Notes: a model not told the origin generated them from the sequence alone. Counted from the first letter of the stretch, positions 17,760 through 28,600 are shown. The stretch: DNA of 64,000 bases from Sphingobacterium puteale (GCF_003627955.1 NZ_RBWS01000023.1:62001-126000), one strand, 5' to 3'. Program-made: numbers and translations.

Positions 17760-19685
17760 TTATCTTTTATAGGTCAGCTTATTTTCAATCATCCGATTGT
17801 TATATTGCTGAATAAAAGCTTTCATCTTGGTTTCCATTGTATCCAGGATTGCAGGATGCTGCTTAAGTAAATCTTGCTTCATCAACCGATCTTGCTTCAT
17901 GTTATAAAGCGATACCGGTTTAAGACCATCATAAGACATCATAAAGTCTTTATAATAAAAGTTATAGCTTCCTGCATTATTGTTCAGCACAAAATTGTCC
18001 CTTCCCGGCATAAATGCATCCGAGCCAAATGCAAAATAAGGCTCATCATAATGGAGGTAATTTAAGACCGTGGGCATAATATCAATTTGTTGGACCAATT
18101 TATCCGTTTTGCCGACCAATCCATCTCCGGGTGCATAAAATATAATCGGAATCTGAAAACCACCCGCTGTGGTCTGATACTCCGGGAGGTAACTTACCGT
18201 AGCATGATCGGCGCAGATTACAAATAAGGTATTGTTGAACCAGGGCATTTTGGAGGCCGTCGCAAAAAATTCACGTAGGGCATTGTCGGTATAGCCGATC
18301 GGTTCCTGTACCGGCAGTGGCCCTTTGGGAAATTTTCCCTGATATTTTTCGGGAACCTTAAAAGGATGGTGTGAGGAAAGTGAAAAGAAACTCGCAAAAA
18401 ACGGTTGTTTTAACGTGTTGATCTTATTGGCCGTAAACTGCAGAAAAGGTTCGTCCCAGATGCCCCAAATACCGTCGAAATCCTGATCGTTATTGTATTC
18501 GTTTTTACCAAAATAGTGTTGAATTCCTGCCAGTTTCATGTAGGCCGAGAAGCCCATACTTCCGTTTGGAGCACCATGAAAAAAAGCGGTTTCATAGCCT
18601 TTCTTTTTCAAAAGTTTGGCCAGACTGGTGGTCTCATTACCGGAATACACCGATAGTACAAATGGCTCACCAATGGAGGGAATCCCCGTAATGACCGACG
18701 GTAAAGCATCGATGGATTTGCGGCCGTTGGCATAGGTGTCAGTAAAGGTATAGCCATGGCGAATCAGAGAATCCAGAAAAGGAGTATATCCCTTATATTT
18801 TCCGCCTTGAATATCTTTATTCAGCTCGCCAAAATGCTCTTTTGCAAAACTTTCCAAAATCAGCACAACAACATTCTTTTTATTGAAAGGCTTATCCGTC
18901 TGCGGGAGATGAATCGGGTCATATATCTTGGCCAGCTCTTGCTCCGGATAATAATTCTTCGGTTTGAGGCTCACAGCCTTTAGAGTTTTCAGTATGCTGA
19001 ATGGTGTATTCAGCACGATATTCATTTCCTCTGGGGTGTCTACGTAATCGCCGGCATTGCTCAAAGTGATCGGACGGGTGCTATGTGCCCATCCACCACG
19101 GACACCACCTATAAAAAGAAAAGCGGTCATTAAAAAGAAGGGAACCTGAACCAGGAAAGGTTTCCAGGAATAACCTTTTGGTTGTTCGAGTTTGATCAAC
19201 CGATACGATTTGGACAGGCCATAAACGAGCATTGCAAATACCAGCAGGAGATACCAGTAATCAAGACAAAAGTCAAATGCCAATTTAAACAAATTGGTTT
19301 CATTTGAAAACTGGCTCAATACTGTGCCAGTGGTCCGTTTTAGTGTAAAAGGATAATAGGCATAGTCAATTAAATTCAAGGCGATCCCTAGCGAATTGAC
19401 TACGACAAAAATCCATTTGGAAACCCGCTGATAGGTGGGATTATAAATGAATGGTCCGGGTACCGTTTGCATAACAATGTAGAGAATATTCAGATAGAGC
19501 AAAGCAACGGTATCAAAACGGACGCCCCCGCCAAACATCACAAACAGTTTTCCTGCATTTACGTTGGGAAATAAAGAAGAATTCAGTAGGTAAAATCCCC
19601 ATCTCAGCAGGGCATAAATGATTAAAAGAAAGGCAAAACGAATGGCGACTGCAATATAGGGTGCTAGTATTCCTCTTAATTTCAT
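17760..19685 (-). CDS. LTA synthase family protein (sulfatase fold), second of a tandem pair
   Basis: A 641-residue inner-membrane enzyme of the phosphoglycerol transferase / alkaline phosphatase superfamily. Five transmembrane helices occupy about the first 200 residues, followed by a large periplasmic catalytic domain. VVVLILESFAKEHFG gives the first metal ligand, Glu. ANGRKSIDALPS holds the likely nucleophile near residue 324, a serine where LtaS has threonine. FFHGAPNGSMGF and VICADHATVS give later metal ligands. Gram-negative members modify lipids or glycans with phosphoglycerol or phosphoethanolamine; the substrate here is unknown. It starts four bases after the stop of its paralogue, so the two are an operon. 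Confidence 0.88.
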   Translation of the reverse strand: MKLRGILAPYIAVAIRFAFLLIIYALLRWGFYLLNSSLFPNVNAGKLFVMFGGGVRFDTVALLYLNILYIVMQTVPGPFIYNPTYQRVSKWIFVVVNSLGIALNLIDYAYYPFTLKRTTGTVLSQFSNETNLFKLAFDFCLDYWYLLLVFAMLVYGLSKSYRLIKLEQPKGYSWKPFLVQVPFFLMTAFLFIGGVRGGWAHSTRPITLSNAGDYVDTPEEMNIVLNTPFSILKTLKAVSLKPKNYYPEQELAKIYDPIHLPQTDKPFNKKNVVVLILESFAKEHFGELNKDIQGGKYKGYTPFLDSLIRHGYTFTDTYANGRKSIDALPSVITGIPSIGEPFVLSVYSGNETTSLAKLLKKKGYETAFFHGAPNGSMGFSAYMKLAGIQHYFGKNEYNNDQDFDGIWGIWDEPFLQFTANKINTLKQPFFASFFSLSSHHPFKVPEKYQGKFPKGPLPVQEPIGYTDNALREFFATASKMPWFNNTLFVICADHATVSYLPEYQTTAGGFQIPIIFYAPGDGLVGKTDKLVQQIDIMPTVLNYLHYDEPYFAFGSDAFMPGRDNFVLNNNAGSYNFYYKDFMMSYDGLKPVSLYNMKQDRLMKQDLLKQHPAILDTMETKMKAFIQQYNNRMIENKLTYKR

Positions 19686-19689
19686 CCTG

Positions 19690-21573
19690 TTAATATTTTA
19701 GAAATTCACGATAAACCTGTTGATAATATGCTTTGGCAATATTTAAAATACTGTCTGTTTTAGCTGCAGGATAGTCTTTGTTAGCTCGATAATTGATAAT
19801 TCGCCCCACATTATCAAAAGATACCGCCTGTTCGGGTGTGATTGTCCCAAAAGCATCTTTGGAGTTATAGAACGCAATTTGCGATGTCGTAGGGTTGAAT
19901 AAATCACGGCTCCAATGATATCTATTGGTTGGGAGCTTCAGCTGCGTCAATAACGTGGCTGCCAAATCCGTTTGATTTCCTATGCGATTGAAGATTTTGC
20001 CCCGATATTCAGGCTTAATTACATCGCCAAAAAAGATCAACGGAATATGAAATCTATTCGGGTGATAAAGCTCCCATTTTTCCGAGGGCAAACGATGTCC
20101 ATGATCCGCAACAATTACAAAGAGCGTATTTTTATACCATGCTTCATTTTTGGCTTTGCCAATGAAATCGAAAACAGCCGAATCCGTATAGTTGGCCGTG
20201 CTTCTAAACTTATCTGCATTATTGGTACTACCAAATTTGTAACCATGCTTTAATTCGAATGGTTCGTGATTGATCAAGGTAAAGATCGTTGAAAAAAACG
20301 GTTGTTTTTCTTTGTTAAAATCTTTGATCATCTGATTAAACACGACATGATCGTAAACGCCCCAGGAAGCTCTTTCGGCATCCAGTCCAAAACTGCCATT
20401 ATCAACTACTCTGGAGATCCCGTGTGTCAACATATAGGACTTGAAATTATAAAATTCACTTTGTCCGCCATGATAAAATGAGGTTTCATAACCTGCGTGA
20501 TCAAATTCCTGCCCAATGGCAGGCATATTTTCATGTTTGTCAATATATTTAATGATACTTTCCGGTCCTTGGGCCGGAAATCCGCTCAAAATAGCAACCA
20601 TGCCCTTGTCCGAACGGTCAGCCGCCGAATAGATATGATCAAACAAAATCCCGCCTTTGATCAGTTCTTCCATATGAGGTGTAATTCCCTTCTCACCGCC
20701 CAAAGATTGAATAAGATCGCCGACAAAACTTTCCAGCATAATGATGACAACATTCGGACGCGTGGTGGATAATACCTCGACTGCCGAATCGGGCTTGCTC
20801 TGAAAAACTGGCTTTAGCTGTTCCCGAATAGCCTTATCGTCCGATCCATAGAAATCATAAGGGTTTTTCAGCTTTGTGCTTTTGGTGAAAAAATCGCGCA
20901 AAAGTGACCACTGTGTATTCACCGCTGCATGATTATAAAAGGTAACTTCGGAATAATAAGCTTTACTGGGGTTTAGTGTCGCGCGGCCATAGCCCCCGCG
21001 GATAAAGGTAAAAAGAACAAAGACGCCTACTACCAATTTAAAAAAATTGCCAACCGGTGATTTAACATTATAAAAATGCACCTTTTTAAACATCCAGCGA
21101 TAAAGAAAATAGCCACAGAATATGCCCACTAACATCCCCAATATCGGAAGAAAAACCGGTGTAGATTCTGCTGAAGCTACCGCTCCGGAAGGTGAAGCCA
21201 AGAAAGCATCTATCGCACGTTTCGATATTTTGTCGCCCCATTCGCGATAGATATTGACATTGATAAAGCTGGTTACGAAAAATAAAACGAGTACAATAAC
21301 GGTATAAACATCAAGGATGGTACGCTTTGGCTGAACCTTTGGAAAGAATCCCAGAATACAATAAATAAGAAATGGAAGGGCGCAGATATAGGATACCGCT
21401 GAAAAATCAAGGCTTAATCCATGAAAATAAATTCTAAAAATTTCAGTCAAATGATCCGTCCCTATTTTCTCAAAAAAAGCAGAAATAAAGATAAATCTGT
21501 CTAAAAAACAGACAATTAGCCAAAACAAGAAATATTGTGTTAACGCTCTAAGTTCGTTCGCAAATCGTTGCAT
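19690..21573 (-). CDS. LTA synthase family protein (sulfatase fold), first of a tandem pair
   Basis: A 627-residue paralogue of the downstream gene, with five N-terminal transmembrane helices and a periplasmic sulfatase-fold domain. VVIIMLESFVGDL carries the metal-binding Glu, AADRSDKGMVAILSG the presumed nucleophile Ser (near residue 320), FYHGGQSEFYNF the mid motif and VIVADHGHRLPSEKW the Asp/His ligands. The longer frame starting at a TTG nine codons upstream is possible, but the ATG giving MQRFANELRAL is preferred because it leaves a normal N-terminus. Same operon as its paralogue. Related to MdoB/OpgB and LtaS; substrate unknown. Confidence 0.87.
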   Translation of the reverse strand: MQRFANELRALTQYFLFWLIVCFLDRFIFISAFFEKIGTDHLTEIFRIYFHGLSLDFSAVSYICALPFLIYCILGFFPKVQPKRTILDVYTVIVLVLFFVTSFINVNIYREWGDKISKRAIDAFLASPSGAVASAESTPVFLPILGMLVGIFCGYFLYRWMFKKVHFYNVKSPVGNFFKLVVGVFVLFTFIRGGYGRATLNPSKAYYSEVTFYNHAAVNTQWSLLRDFFTKSTKLKNPYDFYGSDDKAIREQLKPVFQSKPDSAVEVLSTTRPNVVIIMLESFVGDLIQSLGGEKGITPHMEELIKGGILFDHIYSAADRSDKGMVAILSGFPAQGPESIIKYIDKHENMPAIGQEFDHAGYETSFYHGGQSEFYNFKSYMLTHGISRVVDNGSFGLDAERASWGVYDHVVFNQMIKDFNKEKQPFFSTIFTLINHEPFELKHGYKFGSTNNADKFRSTANYTDSAVFDFIGKAKNEAWYKNTLFVIVADHGHRLPSEKWELYHPNRFHIPLIFFGDVIKPEYRGKIFNRIGNQTDLAATLLTQLKLPTNRYHWSRDLFNPTTSQIAFYNSKDAFGTITPEQAVSFDNVGRIINYRANKDYPAAKTDSILNIAKAYYQQVYREFLKY

Positions 21574-21676
21574 CCCTTCGTGTAAAAATAAAACAGGCAA
21601 ATTTACATTAATTTACATTAAAACTTGGCTAATTGACTAGTAATATGAAGAAAAGATTAAAAAAGTATTAAGGTTT

Positions 21677-21725
21677 GAGTAGTGAGTAGTGAGTAGTGAG
21701 TATTGAGTATTGAGTATTGAGTACT
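21677..21725. repeat. heptanucleotide tandem repeat, seven copies of GAGTAnT
   Basis: Seven consecutive units: GAGTAGT three times, GAGTATT three times, GAGTACT once, then a partial GAGAT. It lies in the gap between the sulfatase-fold operon and valS, outside any gene. Grouping of identical variants suggests slippage or stepwise duplication. Confidence 0.9.
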
Positions 21726-21909
21726 GAGATTCTGCTTGTACAAGCCTTCGGCTTATTCGGATGGTTCCAACTTTTTAATTTTTGCCTCTTTAGACATTGT
21801 CTTCGATCTTTCATCTCTAATGCTTGCCCATTTCATCTTTAGTTCCTCGTCTTTGATCTACAATCAATAACAAGATCAATGATAACAAGGAAAATAACAT
21901 AGAATTCCT

Positions 21910-21917
21910 TACTTTTG
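21910..21917 (+). promoter_or_regulatory. Bacteroidota -7 promoter box for valS
   Basis: TACTTTTG fits TAnnTTTG, 32 bases before the chosen ATG. The rest of the 21574-21949 gap holds the heptamer repeat and otherwise nothing recognisable. Confidence 0.45.
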
Positions 21918-21949
21918 TATTCCTTAAAAATTTGAATATAAAATTTAAA

Positions 21950-24586
21950 ATGAGCATAGCGAAAACTTACAATCCAAAAGAAGCTGAAGAAAAATGGTAC
22001 AGCTATTGGAAAGCGAACGGATTTTTCCGGTCCACTCCTGACGAACGTGAACCTTATACGATTGTAATGCCGCCACCGAATGTCACTGGCGTATTGCACA
22101 TGGGTCATATGCTGAACAATACCATTCAAGACGTTTTGATTCGCCGCGCACGTATGCAGGGTAAAAACGCTTGTTGGGTACCGGGGACTGATCACGCCTC
22201 CATCGCCACTGAAGCTAAGGTCGTCGCTATGTTAAAGGAGCAAGGCATTGATAAAAGGTCCTTATCGCGTGAGGATTTCTTAAAACATGCCTGGGAATGG
22301 AAAGAAAAATACGGTGGTATTATCTTAAAACAATTGGAAAAACTAGGTGCTTCCTGTGACTGGGACCGTACCCGTTTCACCATGGATCCTGAATTATATC
22401 AATCGGTAATCCGTGTATTTGTCGATCTTTACAATAAAGGATTAATCTACCGTGGTTACCGCATGGTCAACTGGGATCCGGAAGCAAAAACCAATATTTC
22501 GGATGAAGAAGTTGTTTACAAAGAAAAGAACGGGAAATTATACCACCTGAAATATCAAGTTGAAGGATCAGATCAATATATTGTTGTTGCGACCACTCGC
22601 CCTGAAACGATCTTTGGCGACACGGCCGTATGTATCAATCCAAATGACGAACGTTATGCCTGGTTAAAAGGAAAACAGGTAATTGTACCGATTGTAGGCC
22701 GTAAAGTGAATATCATCGAGGATGAATATGTTGATCTGGAATTTGGTACGGGCTGTCTTAAAGTAACTCCGGCACACGATGTCAATGACTACGAACTCGG
22801 CAAAAAGCATGATCTGGAATTTGTGGACATCTTTACAGACGATGCGAAGTTAAATGACAACGGCTTACATTATGCCGGCATGGATCGTTTCAAAGTCCGC
22901 AAAGAGATCGAAAAAGAACTTGAAGAAAAAGGATTGCTGGAGAAAGTAGAGAACTATACCAATAATGTCGGCACATCGGAAAGAACCGGTGCGGTTATTG
23001 AGCCTAAGATCTCCAACCAATGGTTCCTGAAAATGGAAGACCTGGGAAAACCTGCCTTGGATAATGTCATGGATGATACCATTAAATTCCATCCAACTAA
23101 ATTCAAAAATATCTACCGTAACTGGATGGAAAATGTAACAGATTGGAACATTTCCAGACAATTGTGGTGGGGACATCAGATACCTGCTTACTTCTATGGC
23201 GATGGTAACGACGATTTTGTTGTTGCTCAAACCGCCGAAGAGGCACTTTCACTGGCCCAGCAAAAATCGGGCAATGCGGGTCTAACGCTTACAGATTTGC
23301 GTCAGGACGAAGATGTGCTTGACACCTGGTTTTCAGCTTGGTTATGGCCAATTTCTGTATTCAACGGTATCAATGAACCTGAAAATGAAGAGATCAACTA
23401 TTACTACCCAACACAGGATCTAGTCACTGCACCTGATATAATTTTCTTCTGGGTAGCACGTATGATCGTATCGGGTTACGAATTCCGTGGGCAATTGCCT
23501 TTTGAAAATGTTTATTTCACTGGTATTGTCCGCGACAAGCTAGGCCGCAAGATGTCAAAATCTTTAGGTAATTCACCAGATCCGATTGATCTAATGAATG
23601 AATATGGTGCCGATGCAACACGGATGGGCATGTTATTGACAGCTCCTGCTGGGAATGACCTGCCTTTTGATGTCGAGCTTTGCGTTCAGGGCCGTAATTT
23701 CGCCAATAAGATCTGGAATGCCTTCCGTCTGGTAAAAGGCTGGGAGATTATTGATGCTCCGGCTTCGCAAGCAGATAAAATTTCGGCGTCATGGTTTGAT
23801 GCTCGGTTCAACCAGGCATTGGCTGAAATTGAAGAAAACTTCAAACACTACCGTTTATCAGATGCCCTGATGACAACATATAAATTGGTCTGGGACGATT
23901 TCTGTGCCTGGTATCTTGAATTAGTCAAACCGGCTTATGGTTCTCCTATCGCTTCGGAAACCCGAGACAAAGTAACATCTTTCTTTCAACGTGTATTGAC
24001 ATTGGTACATCCGTTTATGCCTTTCCTAACGGAGGAGCTGTGGCATGATGAACTGTTCGGCGCAAAAGAGGAGCAGGACTGTATCATTGTTGCTGAATTT
24101 CCAAAAGTCAACGTATTTGATGAGCAGGTTATCAAAGATTTTGCGGTAGCGCAACAAATCATTTCCGAAGTTCGTAATATCCGCAACTCAAAAGGTATTT
24201 CTCCAAAAGTAGCATTACCTCTGGCCATTAATCAACAATCTGATATCGATCTTGGGCAATACATTGCCATCATCACAAAAATTGCCAATCTGGAGTCTGT
24301 CACTTTTGTAACTGAAAAAGTAGCCGGCGCAACAAGCTTCCTGGCAGGAAAAGATGAATGCTATGTGTTATTGGAAAATAATGTCGACATCGATGCTGAG
24401 CGCGAGCGTATCGAAAAAGAGCTGGATTACCTGAAAGGATTCCTAGTGTCTGTAGACAAAAAGCTTTCAAACGAGCGCTTTGTACAAAATGCAAAACCTG
24501 AAATTGTTGAAAACGAAAAAAGCAAGAAGGCAGACGCAGAGGCTAAAATTAAGATCCTTCAAGAAAGTTTAACGGCGTTAGGTTAA
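21950..24586 (+). CDS. valS: valyl-tRNA synthetase
   Basis: Charges tRNA-Val in the cytoplasm. Class I signatures are intact: HMGH at residues 50-53 and KMSKS at 534-538. The editing (CP1) domain contains TTRPETIFGDTAV, and the C-terminus is the tRNA-binding coiled coil typical of ValRS (DAERERIEKELDYLKGFL). The start at MSIAKTYNPKEAEEKW is the family start; an upstream in-frame TTG adds only six residues and falls too near the promoter. The product is 878 residues. Monocistronic, with a strong terminator. Confidence 0.97.
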   Translation: MSIAKTYNPKEAEEKWYSYWKANGFFRSTPDEREPYTIVMPPPNVTGVLHMGHMLNNTIQDVLIRRARMQGKNACWVPGTDHASIATEAKVVAMLKEQGIDKRSLSREDFLKHAWEWKEKYGGIILKQLEKLGASCDWDRTRFTMDPELYQSVIRVFVDLYNKGLIYRGYRMVNWDPEAKTNISDEEVVYKEKNGKLYHLKYQVEGSDQYIVVATTRPETIFGDTAVCINPNDERYAWLKGKQVIVPIVGRKVNIIEDEYVDLEFGTGCLKVTPAHDVNDYELGKKHDLEFVDIFTDDAKLNDNGLHYAGMDRFKVRKEIEKELEEKGLLEKVENYTNNVGTSERTGAVIEPKISNQWFLKMEDLGKPALDNVMDDTIKFHPTKFKNIYRNWMENVTDWNISRQLWWGHQIPAYFYGDGNDDFVVAQTAEEALSLAQQKSGNAGLTLTDLRQDEDVLDTWFSAWLWPISVFNGINEPENEEINYYYPTQDLVTAPDIIFFWVARMIVSGYEFRGQLPFENVYFTGIVRDKLGRKMSKSLGNSPDPIDLMNEYGADATRMGMLLTAPAGNDLPFDVELCVQGRNFANKIWNAFRLVKGWEIIDAPASQADKISASWFDARFNQALAEIEENFKHYRLSDALMTTYKLVWDDFCAWYLELVKPAYGSPIASETRDKVTSFFQRVLTLVHPFMPFLTEELWHDELFGAKEEQDCIIVAEFPKVNVFDEQVIKDFAVAQQIISEVRNIRNSKGISPKVALPLAINQQSDIDLGQYIAIITKIANLESVTFVTEKVAGATSFLAGKDECYVLLENNVDIDAERERIEKELDYLKGFLVSVDKKLSNERFVQNAKPEIVENEKSKKADAEAKIKILQESLTALG

Positions 24587-24610
24587 AAACCATAATATCA
24601 TAATTTTTTA

Positions 24611-24640
24611 AAGTCCCGCGAAACCCGCGGGACTTCTTTT
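24611..24640 (+). terminator. Rho-independent terminator of valS
   Basis: A perfect 10-bp stem (AAGTCCCGCG with CGCGGGACTT), a 5-nt loop and a CTTTT tail, 24 bases after the stop. Confidence 0.9.
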
Positions 24641-24781
24641 GAGGTGCACTTTCCTGTCCATTTATGGCCTGGTAGAATCGTACCCCTTTTATATGCTAGC
24701 TTCATTGTTGATTTTTAACTTTATACGGATTCCTGTAAAAAAATGAATAACTTTATAAGAACGAACTTAAATTATATCATT

Positions 24782-25084
24782 ATGGGATTCAAGGAAACAT
24801 TTCAAATCAACGGAGAAAACCTTTTACAAAAGATCAAAGAAATCATTGCAGAGGGTAATGTAAATAAAATCAGTATCTCGGACAAGCATGGTAAAGAAAT
24901 CATGAGTTTTCCGATTACAGTTGGCGCGATCGGACTGATCCTGGCGCCGGTATTTGCCGCAATAGGCGCCGTGGCAGCCTTGCTTACCGAATGCACAATT
25001 ACGGTAGAGCGCAATAGCGAAAAGAAGGAAGAGGATAAAAAGGATGGTCCCTCAGAACCACCGACAACGATCACTGTCAACTAA
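24782..25084 (+). CDS. DUF4342 domain protein
   Basis: A 100-residue protein of the DUF4342 family: FQINGENLLQKIKEIIAEGN, then VNKISISDKHGKEIMSFPI, then a hydrophobic segment of about 25 residues (TVGAIGLILAPVFAAIGAVA) that looks like a membrane hairpin or helix, and TECTITVERN. The tail is acidic and Pro/Thr-rich. An ATG 13 codons upstream is in frame, but conservation of the family begins at this Met. Function unknown; many members sit in stress- or envelope-related contexts. Confidence 0.8.
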   Translation: MGFKETFQINGENLLQKIKEIIAEGNVNKISISDKHGKEIMSFPITVGAIGLILAPVFAAIGAVAALLTECTITVERNSEKKEEDKKDGPSEPPTTITVN

Positions 25085-25108
25085 TTTGACCTTAAAAAAT
25101 TTACGATC

Positions 25109-25177
25109 ATGAAAATCCTAAAGAATATTGTTTGTGTTTTGTTTGGCTTACTTTTTATGAATATGGGTCGTATTTGA
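25109..25177 (+). pseudogene. truncated gene start, possibly a DoxX-family remnant
   Basis: A 22-codon frame encodes MKILKNIVCVLFGLLFMNMG and two more residues before TGA. The pattern (basic start, one hydrophobic helix, then Met-Gly) resembles the first helix of Bacteroidota DoxX-like membrane proteins. No continuation with the expected sequence is found in the other frames just downstream. It starts 24 bases after the DUF4342 stop, so it would be the second gene of that unit. A real small membrane peptide is the alternative. The DoxX link is weak. Confidence 0.35.
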
Positions 25178-25602
25178 AAATTGGAGGAAATATAAAAAAC
25201 TGATGGCATAATTATCCTGTTCATCCAAACAAAAACGACAGGATCCTGTCAGGGAAAATTCCTATTATTAAGAAATTAATAGGGATTGTACGTTTTTGTT
25301 AGTATAAAATTAAAAAATAAAAAACTTTATACTCCAAAAATGGTTTGGTCAATTATTTGATGGGTTTGTAGATACCTCCTCAATAGCACGATTTAGCGCG
25401 AGATGAGGGAGGGCGGCTCAAGGTTTACATATATCTATACGTAGCGCAAATTAAACGTTATGTAGCAGAAATTAAACTTGCATATACAAGCAAATTTATC
25501 TTAGTTTGCTGAAACGGCGGGATATAACTTAATATCTGAAAAACTTTGCAAACTTTTTTCCGTTTTAGTTTTTATTAATAGATACTTAAATCAAATTATA
25601 CG
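25178..25602. other. intergenic region with nested inverted repeats before tamB
   Basis: No gene is supported here. It contains the nested hairpins described separately, a direct repeat of about 17 bases (GTAGCGCAAATTAAACG and GTAGCAGAAATTAAACT, 21 bases apart, from 25441) and AT-rich sequence before the TTG start of tamB. Confidence 0.6.
25228..25300. repeat. nested inverted repeats forming a three-branched structure
   Basis: The outer arms AACAAAAACG and CGTTTTTGTT close the region. Inside are the 14-bp palindrome GACAGGATCCTGTC, which overlaps the outer arm by one base, and a hairpin CCTATTA / TAATAGG. Together they could fold as a multi-branch RNA or be the ends of a small mobile-element remnant. 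The short gene remnant just upstream fits a past insertion or deletion. Confidence 0.6.
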
Positions 25603-28600
25603 TTGAACAGATTTACCCGAATTGCATTCAGAACAATATTGTGGATTATTGGAGTAATAATTGCGCTGATTATTCTAGTTGTATTTTTGATCCGGATACC
25701 CGCCGTTCAAAACTATATTGCCGGAAAAGTAACGCATTATGTCGAAGGGAAAATAGGCACTCCGGTTAAAATCGGTTACATCAATATTGATTTTCCGAAA
25801 AAGTTAGTCTTACAAGATATCTATATGGAAGATCAGAGCAAGGACACTCTCGTTGCCGGAAAAAGCATCGCTGTGGACATCAACATGCTCAAGCTTCTGA
25901 AAAACACCGTAGAAATCCAAAGTATCGAAGCGGAAGGGATCACTACAAAAATTCGACGAACACTGCCTGACAGTTCCTTTAATTTTGATTATATCGTCAA
26001 AGCATTTGCCTCCGAAAAGGAAAGTAAACCTACCGCAGATACCACTTCTGCCCTCGTTTTTAATCTGGACAAGGTAAAGCTTGATAAATCTCATATCGTT
26101 TATGCTGACGATGTTATCGGAACGAGCGCTGATGTGTATCTGGGCACGCTAAATACCAATATTAAAAAATTTGACCTGACCAAAAATATGGCCTTCAACC
26201 TACCGAAGGTAAAAATAGAAGGATTGAATGCGACCGTAAAACAATGGAAGCCGGCCGTTGACGGTTCAGCTCCATCGGTCGAAGATTTTGGGATTACGGA
26301 CAAGACAGCAAAAACAACGACGCTCCTTCCGGATGTGGGAATACAGATCGCCGAGCTGACTAATATCCTGGTTCGGTATGAGGATGAATCCAGTGCTCTG
26401 AAAACCAAGTTTAATATAAAGAATCTTCGGGCAGATATCAACAAGATTGATTTAAACAAAGAAATTGTCGATCTCCAGACCATCCAACTTGATGGTGCCG
26501 ATAATGACGTGCTCTTTGGAAAGGTTGCAAAGAAAATTCCGCCCAAAGGCGACACGACAGCCGATACCACAAAAATTAAGTGGGTTGTCTCTGCCAAGGA
26601 TATCAGCATCAATAATACAAGTCTGGCCTACAGAGATGACAATCAGGCACGCATGAAAGGCTTTGATTACTTCAATATTAAAATTCCGGGGATAAAAACA
26701 AATCTAACCGACTTATATTATAGTGCGGACTCCATTAGTGGGTCACTGAATGAGCTGACGGCATCCGATCACTCAGGCTTGGTTATTAAACAGCTCAAAG
26801 GTGACTTCAAGTATACAAATACAGGGGCAGAAATTAAAAACCTCTATGCGGAAACACCACGTACACTGATTCGGAATTACTTCAAAGTAACCTACCCATC
26901 TCTGGATATCATTACCAAAAAACCAGAACTGATCTATGTGAATGCGACGCTTAAAAAGAGTCATGTCGATATGCGCGACATTTATTACTTTGCTCCTTTC
27001 CTCGATACGATGCAGGTCATGAAACCTTTGATGGATAAAAAGTTTAATATTGATGGACGCGTGATAGGCAAGTTAAACGACCTCAATATTCCCAATATTG
27101 ATTTCCAGACGCTATCCAATACGCGGATAATCGCCAGTATGCGACTGAAAGGACTGCCAAATGTGGATAAAATGTCCATTGACCTGAATCTGAAAAAATT
27201 AACCACAGGACGTTCCGATATTGAAAAACTCGTTGCAAAATCCATGCTGCCGGCCAATATCGAACTGCCGAATACGATCGGACTAACAGGTACCTTTAAA
27301 GGCGGTATGACGGCTTTTGACACCAATCTTTCATTGGTAACCGAAAAAGGAACAGCAAAATTTGACGGTAAAGTCAGCATGGCAAACAGAGATACCAGTT
27401 ACGATGCTCTTGTTAGTATCCGCGATTTTGATATTGGGAAGATCATGAAAATGGACAGTACCTTAGGTATACTTTCCTTTGAAGGAAAAATAAAAGGACA
27501 TGGCACGGATCTCAGGAAACTTGTCGCCAATTTCGATGGTAAAGTAAACCGCATGGATGCCATGGGTTATCGGTATCAGAATATCGATATGAATCTCATT
27601 GCAGATAAAGGTGACATCAAAGCATCGGTCGTGAGCCCCGACCCCAATATTAAGCTGAAACTGGATGCCACGGCCAATATGAAATCCAAGTATCCACAGG
27701 TAGATTTTGAATTGATGGTGGATACCATCAACCTCAAAAACCTGAAGCTAATGGCGGACGATTTCAAATACCACGGTAAGATGGTCGGTCATTTTACTTC
27801 CGCTGATCCAAACTTTCTCAATGGGGAGGCACATATCACCAACTCGTCCATTGCCTACAACGATGCCTATTACTCCTTGGACAGTATTTCCCTGATTGCA
27901 AAATCGGATACATCCAGAAATTTGTTGCTTCTTAAATCTGCTTTTTTCAATGCCCACTTGGTTGGGAAATATAAGATTCTAGAGCTACAAAATGCTATTC
28001 AAGATATTTTGCAAGTTTATTATCAACCTGGAAAACCGGTGAAGGTACCCCCCTATGAACCACAGAATATCGAGTTTTCAGCGCAGCTGACCCGTACCAA
28101 ATTTGTACAGGATTTTGTCCCGGAATTGACAGAAATGAAAGATATCACCCTAGATGGAATGTTCAATAGTGCCACGAAAACCATATTGGCCAAACTGGAT
28201 GCCCCTAAAATAATCTATAACGGAACAGAAATAAATAACGTTACCTTGGATATCAATACCTTGGATAGCACCCTTTATTATTCTGCTTTGATCAATAAGA
28301 TCAAGGTCAGTAATATTGAACTAGTCAATACCGTGTTTAGTGGTAAGGTCATCCAGAATAATCTGGATTTCGGGTTATGGATCAAAGACAAGAAAGAGAA
28401 GGAACAATATCATTTAGGTGCCAATATGCGCGTGGACAATGGGGCCTTTGTCTTTAGTCTACTACAGGACGGACTCATGCTGAACTACGACAAATGGACC
28501 GTAAATCCGTCCAACGTGCTCAAATTTGGAAGTACGGGGATTCAGGCAAAAGACTTTGTCCTGAGCAACAAGGGGCAAGAATTGAGTATCACTTCGCAGG

